Positions 53,216-61,307 of a DNA stretch of 64,000 bases are shown here, one piece after another; within the stretch, counting starts at the first letter, position 1, and each line of letters starts with the position of its first letter. The stretch is from JAAYJG01 sp964450305 (GTDB lineage: Bacteria > Bacillota > Clostridia > DSM-8532). The notes under the pieces are model-generated. The model did not search any database. It was not told the origin of the DNA and was given only the letters and a program-made list of their open reading frames with translations. The position numbers were made by a program, and so were the translations under genes. Location of the stretch: assembly GCA_964450305.1 (NCBI GenBank), contig CAYVFB010000004.1, forward strand, positions 1 through 64,000, in the 5' to 3' direction.

Positions 53216-54142
53216 ATGAAGGCCGGGTTCAAAAAGCTGATGAAAAAAAAGATGCTTTTGTTGATGTGCCTGCCCGCCATCGTGTTCTTTTTTATTTTTT
53301 CCTATCTCCCGATGCCCGGTGTATGGCTGGCGTTTGTTCAGTTCAATTATAAGGATGGCATTTTTGGATCAAAGTTTGTCGGGCTTGATAACTTCCGTTT
53401 CCTGGTGATGTCAGGCCAACTGTGGATGCTGACTAAAAATACAATTTTATACAATCTGGCCTTCATTCTGACAGGAAATGTTCTGCAGATATCTGTTGCC
53501 ATTCTGTTTAATGAAATGATGGGCAAGATCCTGCGTGCTTATAAAAAATTCGCCCAGAGTGTCATGTTTCTTCCGTACTTCATTTCCACTGTAGTGATAG
53601 GGGTTTTTGCCTACAACTTTCTGAATGTGCAGACCGGTGTCATCAACTCCCTGCTGCGCGAGCTGGAGCGGGATACCATCAATTTTTATTCTATTCCACA
53701 GATATGGCCCTTCATCATTGTGCTGGCCTACCTGTGGCAAACCACTGGCTACGGTTCCATTGTATACTTTGCTGCGATTATGGGAATCGATTCCGAAATG
53801 ATGGAAGCCAGCGAAATTGACGGAGCAAACGCATTCCAGCGCATCCGGTATATTCTGCTGCCCTGCCTGAAGCCGACCTTTATCATTCTGCTGCTGTTTG
53901 CACTGGGGGGCATCATGAAGGGAAACTTCGGCCTGTTCTACAATCTAACAGGGGCAAGTAATACCGCGTTGTACAATAAAACGGACATCATTGAAACCTT
54001 TGTGTTCCGATCCCTGAATGTCAGCTTTAATTTTTCATCGGGCAGTGCCGTTGGTTTGTACCAGTCTCTCTTTGGCTTTGCACTGGTCATGACGGTGAAC
54101 GGTATCGTGAAAAAAATCGAACCGGATTATTCTCTGTTTTAG
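53216..54142 (+). CDS. Carbohydrate ABC transporter permease (LplB/UgpA type)
   Basis: ATG 53216 follows GGTGAGAGA; the frame upstream to 53108 reads through the promoter and operators and is not coding. The 308-aa protein has six membrane segments and the ATPase-contact loop EASEIDGANAFQRIRYILLP. The N-terminus (KKKMLLLMCLPAIVFFFIFSYLPMPGVWLAF) is typical of the Lpl subgroup that imports oligosaccharides or complex glycans. No ATPase gene is present in the cluster, so a shared MsmX-like ATPase elsewhere must drive it. Confidence 0.93.
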   Translation: MKAGFKKLMKKKMLLLMCLPAIVFFFIFSYLPMPGVWLAFVQFNYKDGIFGSKFVGLDNFRFLVMSGQLWMLTKNTILYNLAFILTGNVLQISVAILFNEMMGKILRAYKKFAQSVMFLPYFISTVVIGVFAYNFLNVQTGVINSLLRELERDTINFYSIPQIWPFIIVLAYLWQTTGYGSIVYFAAIMGIDSEMMEASEIDGANAFQRIRYILLPCLKPTFIILLLFALGGIMKGNFGLFYNLTGASNTALYNKTDIIETFVFRSLNVSFNFSSGSAVGLYQSLFGFALVMTVNGIVKKIEPDYSLF

Positions 54143-54240
54143 CGGTCGGCCTGGTATAAACCAGAGTACAAGCATCTATAATGTTTTAAAGGATAGTTTG
54201 GGGGTTTCCGACCATAAAGTCCGGTGTTATCTGAACAAAA

Positions 54241-54255
54241 GTGGGCTTCGCCCAC
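54241..54255. other. Small hairpin GTGGGC-TTC-GCCCAC
   Basis: A perfect 6-bp stem with a TTC loop, 15 bp before the much longer hairpin. Confidence 0.5.
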
Positions 54256-54269
54256 AACCCAATATCGGT

Positions 54270-54327
54270 ACTTACATCTGTAAAACATCAAATTCTTGTT
54301 TTTATTTGATGTTTTACAGATGTAAGT
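54270..54327. other. Perfect 24-bp inverted repeat between the permease genes
   Basis: The arms 54270-54293 (starting ACTTACATCTG) and 54304-54327 (ending CAGATGTAAGT) are perfect complements with a 10-nt T-rich loop. In RNA this is a 24-bp duplex inside the operon transcript, 40 bp before the next start. It has no GC-rich base, so it is not a standard terminator. RNase III processing, stability control or a miniature mobile repeat are possible. Confidence 0.85.
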
Positions 54328-54367
54328 TACTAAGAACCTTTTCCAAAGGGTTTTCAGGAGGTGCAGC

Positions 54368-55324
54368 ATGCCGCGGACCATTGAACTGCAATCTGGTACA
54401 GCCACAAATATTCAAAAGCCCAAGCCAGTAAGCGGACACAAGGTAGTTGATAAAACACAAAAGATCATCCAGGTCTTCGGGGTATTGCTCACCGGGCTTA
54501 TCAGTCTGTTCTGCATCCTGCCCTTTGTGTTAATCATTTCGTCCTCCTTTACTGCAGAGAAAAGCATTACCTTACATGGATTTTCACTTTTCCCGCGGGA
54601 GTTCAGCCTGGACGCCTATGATCTGATCTTTAAGAACCCCAGGATGGTGCTCGGCTCCTATGCCGTAACCATTGGGCTGACGGTTACAGGCACGCTGATT
54701 GGTCTGTTCATCATCGCCATGACCGGGTATGCGCTGCAAAGGCCCGATTTTCTGCTGCGCAACCATATCTCCTTCTATATTTACTTTACAACCCTTTTTT
54801 CAGGCGGGTTAATCCCCTTCTATATGATGGTTACAAGGACACTGAAGCTCAAAGACAGCTATCTGGCTGTTTTGCTGCCGTTGATGATGTCTCCGTGGCT
54901 GATCATTCTGATGAAGAATTTCCTGAAATCCATTCCCCATTCCATCACTGAATCTGCAACCATTGACGGAGCAAATGACTTTTATATTTTCATCCGGATC
55001 ATTCTTCCCACATCCACTCCCGCCCTTGCAACGGTTGGCCTTTTCCTGGCCCTCAGCTACTGGAATGAATGGTACAATTCCATGCTGTTTCTTTCCAGCA
55101 GGGTTGAATACCGGCCGCTGCAGCTGTTTCTTTACAATACCGTCAACGAGGCAAAATATATCCGGGATTCGGCCGCAGCCTCCAACATTCCAGCGATAGA
55201 AATACCGCTGGAGTCCATGAAAATGGCCACGGCTGTGGTCGCTACCGGTCCTGTCATCTTTATTTACCCCTTCGTCCAAAAATACTTCATTCAGGGCATT
55301 ACCGTCGGCGCGGTGAAAGGATAG
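54368..55324 (+). CDS. Carbohydrate ABC transporter permease (LplC/UgpE type)
   Basis: ATG 54368 follows AGGAGGTGCAGC. The 318-aa protein has six membrane segments with the expected loop ESATIDGANDFYIFIRIILP and the C-terminal KYFIQGITVGAVKG that ends this subgroup. It pairs with the permease upstream; the 225-bp spacer, filled with hairpins, is unusual because such pairs normally lie within a few bases of each other. Confidence 0.93.
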   Translation: MPRTIELQSGTATNIQKPKPVSGHKVVDKTQKIIQVFGVLLTGLISLFCILPFVLIISSSFTAEKSITLHGFSLFPREFSLDAYDLIFKNPRMVLGSYAVTIGLTVTGTLIGLFIIAMTGYALQRPDFLLRNHISFYIYFTTLFSGGLIPFYMMVTRTLKLKDSYLAVLLPLMMSPWLIILMKNFLKSIPHSITESATIDGANDFYIFIRIILPTSTPALATVGLFLALSYWNEWYNSMLFLSSRVEYRPLQLFLYNTVNEAKYIRDSAAASNIPAIEIPLESMKMATAVVATGPVIFIYPFVQKYFIQGITVGAVKG

Positions 55325-55388
55325 CATTCAAATAACCAGCAGGTTATCTTGAAAATAGGATAAGGATTTATGAAAAGGAGGGCTTTTT

Positions 55389-56990
55389 ATGAAAATGAGA
55401 AAAGCTGCATCAGTTGTGCTCGCACTTTTTTTGGTTCTGGCTATGACAGCCTGTGTCGTAATCCCCGGCGGACCGGTGACGGAACCCACAAAACCGTCTG
55501 CCGGCACTGAAACAGGCAAGGCACCTGACACATCCAAGTTCGTCACCATATCACATCTTTCTTTGGGCAACAAACCGACCAACGGGCAATATGAGGCTGT
55601 GAAAACCGAATGGGACAAATACCTGAAGGAAAAACTGAACTGCGCTCTTGAAGTTCAATACATTGGATGGACCGATTATATGACCCAGTATAATCTGCTG
55701 CTTGCAACAGGAGAAGGCCTGGATCTGATCAACTCGGCTTCCGATTGGCTGGAGATGTGGCCCAACGCGCAAAGAGGCGCATTCCTGGAGCTGAACGATC
55801 TGCTTCCAACCTATGCTCCGATCACCTGGGGTGATATCCCCGCTTCAAGCTGGGCGGAAACAACACTGAACGGCGATATCATTGCGATTCCTGAAGATAT
55901 GTATTCCCAATGGATTAACCACGGGTTCATGTACAGGGGGGACTGGGCCAGGGAATTTGGAATTACCCAGCCCATCGATTCCTGGGAAGAGTTTGGTACA
56001 TACCTGCAGGGTGTCAAGGACAACAAGGCAAAGGATGGCGTTGTACCGTTTGATATTGCCGGCTCATCTAACATTAAAGCTTTGTATGACCATTACCCGG
56101 TTTCCAAGTCTCAGCTGATCTGCATCGACGCTGTACAAAGCGGCCTTGCTTTTGGTAAGTCGGATGACGAATGGTGGGAGGTCAGATCCCGCTTCCTGCC
56201 TCTGGATGACGGAACCGATATACTGCTTGATTTCGCAAAGCTGATGAAGCAGTGGGGTGATGCAGGATACTGGAGAGAAGACGCTTTGAACAATACCGCT
56301 GATACCTGGGTTCAGTTCAAGGCAGGCCTGACCGGAACCCGCCAGCACCATACGCAAACTTATGTGACTGCATGGACAGAGCTTGAACGTGAAATCCCGG
56401 GTGCCGACCTGCAATGGTTCCCCTGTGCGGTGGAAAGCAAAAACCTGGTGAAGATGTCCATCACCCATGGCGCTACAGCAATAGCAGCGAATTGTAAAAA
56501 TCCGGAGAGAGCGCTGATGGTTTATGATTTAATCCGTAATGATGAAACCATGTACAAATTGTTTAACTGGGGCCTTGAAGGTGTTCAATACGAAATCAAG
56601 GACGGAAAACGTGTGAAGCCGGAAGGCTATATCACCGACAGCCATAACTTTGCATCCAACTTCTGGGGCGGGCGTATGGACAAATTTGAGCTGAAATACC
56701 CCAATGCCGACATGATCGCCAACTGGAAGGAAATTTACGATACCTATGAAACCTATGCGAAACCATATCGTTATGGACGTTTTGTATTTGACAAATCCCC
56801 CGTTGAAGCACAGTTAACCGCTTGTACCGAGGTGATTTCCAGGCTGCTGCCAGCAATCTGCGTAGGTAAGGCCGGAGATCCGGAAACGGCGGTGAAGGAA
56901 TTCCGTGAACAGCTGAAGCTGGCGGGCAATGAACAGATTCTCGCCGAGGTACAGCGCCAGATGACCGCTTTCAAAAACTCTCTTCAATAA
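55389..56990 (+). CDS. Extracellular sugar-binding lipoprotein of the ABC transporter
   Basis: ATG 55389 follows AAAGGAGGGCTTTTT. The 533-aa protein has a lipobox (LAMTAC, Cys22) and a family-1 solute-binding fold of the long LplA type (LLLATGEGLDLINSASDW, YRGDWAREFGITQPIDSWEEF, ERALMVYDLIRNDE). Large size and aromatic residues (W-rich segments such as SDDEWWEV) suggest an oligosaccharide or glycoside ligand. It is third in the operon and is followed by a terminator, then by the GH2 enzyme. Confidence 0.93.
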   Translation: MKMRKAASVVLALFLVLAMTACVVIPGGPVTEPTKPSAGTETGKAPDTSKFVTISHLSLGNKPTNGQYEAVKTEWDKYLKEKLNCALEVQYIGWTDYMTQYNLLLATGEGLDLINSASDWLEMWPNAQRGAFLELNDLLPTYAPITWGDIPASSWAETTLNGDIIAIPEDMYSQWINHGFMYRGDWAREFGITQPIDSWEEFGTYLQGVKDNKAKDGVVPFDIAGSSNIKALYDHYPVSKSQLICIDAVQSGLAFGKSDDEWWEVRSRFLPLDDGTDILLDFAKLMKQWGDAGYWREDALNNTADTWVQFKAGLTGTRQHHTQTYVTAWTELEREIPGADLQWFPCAVESKNLVKMSITHGATAIAANCKNPERALMVYDLIRNDETMYKLFNWGLEGVQYEIKDGKRVKPEGYITDSHNFASNFWGGRMDKFELKYPNADMIANWKEIYDTYETYAKPYRYGRFVFDKSPVEAQLTACTEVISRLLPAICVGKAGDPETAVKEFREQLKLAGNEQILAEVQRQMTAFKNSLQ

Positions 56991-57030
56991 AACGATTGAC
57001 TTCGACAGATAATAACATTAAACTCAAAGG

Positions 57031-57062
57031 AGGCAGGCTGTCGGCTGACGGCCTGCCTTTAT
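57031..57062 (+). terminator. Terminator between the binding protein and GH2 genes
   Basis: AGGCAGGC and GCCTGCCT form a perfect 8-bp stem with a 12-nt loop, followed by TTTAT. The partial T-tract suggests incomplete termination that lowers GH2 expression relative to the transporter. Confidence 0.65.
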
Positions 57063-57143
57063 CAGAATGCTCGATCTGGCAGGCAAAAATGGTTGCTGCA
57101 CATAACTTGGTTGTTCGTAAGCAAAAAACACTTAGGGATGGTA

Positions 57144-59543
57144 ATGCACTTGGATAAGAATTCAAACAAAATTGATCTGAGCCCGGGTTGGAGATTTTGG
57201 CTGGGAGATGACCCCAAGGCCTGGTTGAAGGGGTTTGACGACAGTGCTTGGAGATCTGTGGATGTTCCACATGACTGGGCGGTGGAGCACCCATTTTCAA
57301 AGTCTCACTCCAGTGGGACAGGCTATCTGCCCGCGGGTACGGGATGGTACAGAAAGCTGTTTTTCCTTCCCGAGGCCTTCAAAGGCAAGAGGGTATACGT
57401 CACCTTCGACGGAATTTACAACAACAGCATGGTATGGTGCAACAGCTATTATCTTGGAAAAAGGCCCAACGGGTATACCCGTATTGTTTATGATATTACC
57501 GACTTCGCATGCTTCGCAAACACCCCGAATATTCTTGCGGTAAAGGTGAACCACAAAGATGTGGCTGATTCACGGTGGTATACCGGTTCGGGTATCAACC
57601 GGAAGGTTACAGTTTCGATAAAGGACAGGATTCGTATCTCCAATGACGGGGTCTTTATCTCCACCGAAAACATTACCACAGACAGAGCCTTCATTTCAAT
57701 GCAAACAACCCTGATCAACGAAACCCCCGCTGATGTAAAGCTGACGGTACGGCATACGCTTTATGACGGAAACAGCCCTGTGGTTGGCTGCCATAGAACC
57801 TATGACGCCAGGGCCGGTGAGAAAATCAACCGCATACAGTTTATTGAGCTGCAAAATCCCCGGCTTTGGTCTAATGAAACGCCAAACCTTTATACCTGTA
57901 TTACCGAGCTTTTGCAGGGAGAAAGGGTGATTGACCGTGAAAAAACCATTATTGGTATTCGCACGTTTTTCTTTGATCCTAACAAGGGCTTTTTTCTGAA
58001 TGGGAAGAACATGAAGTTCAAAGGGGTCTGCATCCATCATGATGCCGGGTGCCTGGGTGCCGCAGTGACGAAAAATGTCTGGAAGAGACGGCTTACCGCC
58101 CTGAAACAGATGGGATGCAATGCGATTCGCATGTGCCACAACCCACACATGCCCGAGCTGTACGATCTATGCGACGAAATGGGCTTTCTGGTGATCGATG
58201 AAGCCTTTGACGAATGGGAAGGTGTAAAAAACAAATGGGTACAGGGGCATAATGTATATCCGCCCGCTCATTATGGTTATTATGAAGATTTTCCACAATG
58301 GCATGAAGCGGATCTATCCGAGATGGTGCTCAGGGACAGAAACCATCCTTCCGTCATTTTATGGAGCATTGGAAATGAAATAGATTACCCCAACGATCCC
58401 TATTGTCATCCATTGTTCCAGACCGTTACCGGAAACAATGACAGAAACAAACCAGCGAGCGAGCGAGTTTTTGATCCAAACAGGCCAAACGCTGAAAGGC
58501 TGGTGACCGTTGCAAGGAAGCTTGCTTCAATTGTCATAAGGAATGACCGTACAAGGCCTGTTACAGCGGCCCTGGCCTTTCCGGAGTTGTCCAACATCAC
58601 CGGGTTGTCCGGATGTTTGGATGTGGTGGGTTACAATTACAAGGAAAATCTATACGAAGCCGACCACCAGAAATATCCCGGAAAGGTTATCATGGGGGCT
58701 GAAAACACCAAGGGGCTGAAGGAATGGAATGCTGTTTTGAACCATCCATTCATTTCAGGGCAGTTTTTATGGACGGGAATTGATTTCCTGGGAGAAACAC
58801 AGGGCTGGCCCAGCCATGGCTCCCATTCGGGCTTGTTGGATCTTGCAGGCTTTCAAAAACCGGCGTACTTTTTCCGAAAAAGCTTATGGTGTGAAAAGCC
58901 TATGGTACAGCTGTTCACGTCACCACCGGAAGCGGATCCTGATGACTATTTGACCAGCCCTCTTGTCAAGCCTGTCTGGAGCGATCTCCAAGGGCCAGAG
59001 GTTAGTGTAATCTGCTTTACAAACTGTGTCGAAGCCGAACTGTGGGTGAACGGTATTTCTGCAGGCAAACAGATCAGAAATACGCAAACCGGGGGGTTCA
59101 TCGTATGGAAGGTCCCTTATGAAAAAGGCGAAATTCGGGTGGTTGCCACCGATGTGAACGGAAACCGGTGTGAGAACAGCTTAAAAACCACCGGTACTGC
59201 CGCGGAAATCATGTTGACCTGCGAAGATGGCCCTGTTATTCACAGTTCCCCTGAAATGGTTCATATTGTGGCAACCGTTACAGATTCGCAAGGCAATACG
59301 GTACATACGGCTGAAAATGAGGTTCATGTTACTGTGGACAATGCTGTCCTGATGGGCCTGGAAAACGGAAACCTTGAAGACACCACACCATATGCCCGCA
59401 CGTACAGAAACGCCTGCAACGGGAAACTGCTCATTTATATTAAGGCGAACATGGAAACAGAGGGAATGGTTACAGTCACTGCTGCGGCGCAGGGGTTAAA
59501 AACGGCTTTTCTGAAAATCCCCTGCTTCATTCACGAAGACTGA
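57144..59543 (+). CDS. Glycoside hydrolase family 2 enzyme (beta-galactosidase-like)
   Basis: I chose ATG 57144 (MHLDKNSNKIDLSPGW) behind AGGGATGG; upstream starts at 57138 and 57093 are weaker. The 799-aa protein has the GH2 order: sugar-binding jelly roll (VDVPHDWAVEHPF, GTGWYRKLF), Ig-like domain, TIM barrel (KGVCIHHDAGCLGAA, AIRMCHNPHMPELYDLCDEMG), acid/base Glu412 in WSIGNEIDYP and nucleophile Glu520 in IMGAENTKG, then C-terminal beta domains. There is no signal peptide, so imported oligosaccharides are cleaved in the cytoplasm. The linkage (beta-galactoside, glucuronide or mannoside) cannot be fixed by sequence alone; the long form resembles beta-galactosidases. Confidence 0.93.
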   Translation: MHLDKNSNKIDLSPGWRFWLGDDPKAWLKGFDDSAWRSVDVPHDWAVEHPFSKSHSSGTGYLPAGTGWYRKLFFLPEAFKGKRVYVTFDGIYNNSMVWCNSYYLGKRPNGYTRIVYDITDFACFANTPNILAVKVNHKDVADSRWYTGSGINRKVTVSIKDRIRISNDGVFISTENITTDRAFISMQTTLINETPADVKLTVRHTLYDGNSPVVGCHRTYDARAGEKINRIQFIELQNPRLWSNETPNLYTCITELLQGERVIDREKTIIGIRTFFFDPNKGFFLNGKNMKFKGVCIHHDAGCLGAAVTKNVWKRRLTALKQMGCNAIRMCHNPHMPELYDLCDEMGFLVIDEAFDEWEGVKNKWVQGHNVYPPAHYGYYEDFPQWHEADLSEMVLRDRNHPSVILWSIGNEIDYPNDPYCHPLFQTVTGNNDRNKPASERVFDPNRPNAERLVTVARKLASIVIRNDRTRPVTAALAFPELSNITGLSGCLDVVGYNYKENLYEADHQKYPGKVIMGAENTKGLKEWNAVLNHPFISGQFLWTGIDFLGETQGWPSHGSHSGLLDLAGFQKPAYFFRKSLWCEKPMVQLFTSPPEADPDDYLTSPLVKPVWSDLQGPEVSVICFTNCVEAELWVNGISAGKQIRNTQTGGFIVWKVPYEKGEIRVVATDVNGNRCENSLKTTGTAAEIMLTCEDGPVIHSSPEMVHIVATVTDSQGNTVHTAENEVHVTVDNAVLMGLENGNLEDTTPYARTYRNACNGKLLIYIKANMETEGMVTVTAAAQGLKTAFLKIPCFIHED

Positions 59544-59575
59544 GTATTTCATTACCCGGCATAAGATATCTAATG

Positions 59576-59608
59576 AAAACACAAGGAGATTCACCCTTGT
59601 GTTTTTTA
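59576..59608 (+). terminator. Intrinsic terminator after the GH2 gene
   Basis: AAAACACAAGG and CCTTGTGTTTT form an 11-bp stem ending in TTTTTT, 33 bp after the stop. It closes the LacI-controlled operon. Confidence 0.9.
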
Positions 59609-59759
59609 TTCCGGTGTCAGATGGAAACAGGGAGAAATATTTGATATACTGATAGTGTTTTTATAGTTGAAAGCCACAACTCTTAAGACTTTTCAATGCA
59701 TTCATCGTAATAACGGAGAGATGGCCCCACCCTACACTATTATCAAGGAGGATGAAACC

Positions 59760-60776
59760 ATGCGAGCACTTTTTATCGGCGGAACAGGTACTATCAGCAC
59801 GGCCATATCTCATCTGGCTGTTGAAAGGGGATGGGAGCTGTATCTTCTGAATCGTGGAAACAGGTCTGAATTCGTTCCGGAAGGCGCCCATATCCTGCAG
59901 GCAGACATCTCAGATCAGGCAAAGGTCCGGGAAATGATAAAGGATCTTCAATTTGACGTGGTGGCCGATTTTATTGCTTTTGTGCCGCAGAATATTGAAC
60001 GGGACATCGCATTGTTTTCAGGAAGAACCCGTCAGTATATTTTTATAAGCTCGGCATCGGCCTATCAAAAACCGCTTTCCAGTTACAGAATTACCGAAAG
60101 CACAGCTCTGGCCAATCCCTATTGGGAATATTCCAGAAACAAAATCGCCTGTGAAGAGAGGTTGATGCTTGAATACCGCACAAACGGATTTCCTGCTACG
60201 ATCATCCGGCCCAGCCATACCTACAGCGAAACAAGCATTCCGCTGGCCATTCACGGAAATACCAGCTGGTCGGTCATCGAGCGCATGTTGAAAGGAAAGC
60301 CCGTGCTCATCCATGGTGATGGCTCATCTTTATGGACATTAACCCACAGCTCTGATTTTGCCAAAGCCTTTCTTGGAATCATGGGTAACCCGGTCACTAT
60401 CGCGCAGCCCATTCATATTACCTCTGACGAGGCACTGACCTGGGATCAGATCTATGACAGGATTGGAGCGACATTAAACGTCCAGGTAAAGAAGTTTCAT
60501 GTTGCATCGGATTTTCTCATCGGATGTGACCCTGGTTATGAGGGCCCTCTTACAGGAGACAAGTCTGTTTCGGTTGTTTTTGATAACAGCAAAATCAAGC
60601 GCTTTGTACCGGAGTTTACCGCGACGATGCGGTTTGATCAGGGTGTACGGCTGAGCATTCAATACCTCTTGTCCCATCCGCAGCTGCAGGTTCCAGACCC
60701 CTATTTCGACAGCTTCTGTGACCGTGTGATCGATGTTCAGCAGAAAGCTTTGGCCAGCTTCAGGGCACAAGACTGA
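59760..60776 (+). CDS. NAD-dependent epimerase/dehydratase family protein
   Basis: ATG 59760 follows AAGGAGGATGAAACC; an upstream extension to 59667 is unlikely. The 338-aa protein is an extended short-chain dehydrogenase with the glycine motif GGTGTIS near the N-terminus and YSRNK as the catalytic Tyr-x3-Lys. The rest (IRPSHTYSETSIPLAIHG, LTHSSDFAKAFLG) is like plant-type NAD-epimerases/mRNA-binding CSP41-like proteins found widely in bacteria. It probably acts on a nucleotide sugar or sugar derivative and may extend the function of the GH2 cluster, but it lies after a terminator. Confidence 0.88.
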   Translation: MRALFIGGTGTISTAISHLAVERGWELYLLNRGNRSEFVPEGAHILQADISDQAKVREMIKDLQFDVVADFIAFVPQNIERDIALFSGRTRQYIFISSASAYQKPLSSYRITESTALANPYWEYSRNKIACEERLMLEYRTNGFPATIIRPSHTYSETSIPLAIHGNTSWSVIERMLKGKPVLIHGDGSSLWTLTHSSDFAKAFLGIMGNPVTIAQPIHITSDEALTWDQIYDRIGATLNVQVKKFHVASDFLIGCDPGYEGPLTGDKSVSVVFDNSKIKRFVPEFTATMRFDQGVRLSIQYLLSHPQLQVPDPYFDSFCDRVIDVQQKALASFRAQD

Positions 60777-60878
60777 TCAATCGGGTTATACCCCGATGCC
60801 CGTTGCTGCCAACAGGGTAAAAATACGCTGGCAGGGGTTGTGGGGATATTTATAAATGCCATTCAAGGAGGGGTTACA

Positions 60879-61307
60879 ATGACCAGAGTCAATCAATCTT
60901 TTTTTGACGGACAGGAGGTCTTGTTCGTTGGGTTTTCGGAAAAGCAAAAAATGTTTTGTGAAATGGTGTACAAGGCATTTTCTGATAACGGCATTAAAGT
61001 GTACCCTGTAAACCAGAGAAAGGATGCAAGCTTTGACAGAAAGGTTTACACGGAGCTTGCCGAGCTTCAAGCCGTTCCCAAAACAGCCTATGTGCTTTTG
61101 AACAAAGAAAACACCAAAAGGGCTGTACCCGAACTGGCTCAGAACGGTGTGAAAAAGATTCTGTTTCAAAGCAAAGCTAATGTAGATCCCGAAACTCTGA
61201 GCAAATGTCAGCAGTTAGGTATGGAAGCCATTGTTGCCTGCCCGATGATGATCTTCGGCAAGGGGCTTCATAAAATACATGCTTTCTTTGCAGGTGTAAA
61301 ACCATGA
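60879..61307 (+). CDS. CoA-binding domain protein
   Basis: ATG 60879 follows AAGGAGGGGTTACA. The 142-aa protein is a single Rossmann-like CoA_binding_2 domain (EVLFVGFSEKQKMFCEMVYKAF, GIKVYPVNQR, TAYVLLNKENTKRAVPELAQNG, GMEAIVACPMMIF). Stand-alone members bind CoA or act as redox-sensing partners. Its stop overlaps the start of the RnfD-RnfC fusion (ATGA, 61304-61307), so the two are translationally coupled and probably work together. Confidence 0.85.
   Translation: MTRVNQSFFDGQEVLFVGFSEKQKMFCEMVYKAFSDNGIKVYPVNQRKDASFDRKVYTELAELQAVPKTAYVLLNKENTKRAVPELAQNGVKKILFQSKANVDPETLSKCQQLGMEAIVACPMMIFGKGLHKIHAFFAGVKP

Noticed and set aside
54139..54431. Frames on both strands through the permease spacer
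   Set aside because: Both contain the same TYICKTSN stretch only because they cross the inverted repeat; neither has a ribosome binding site.
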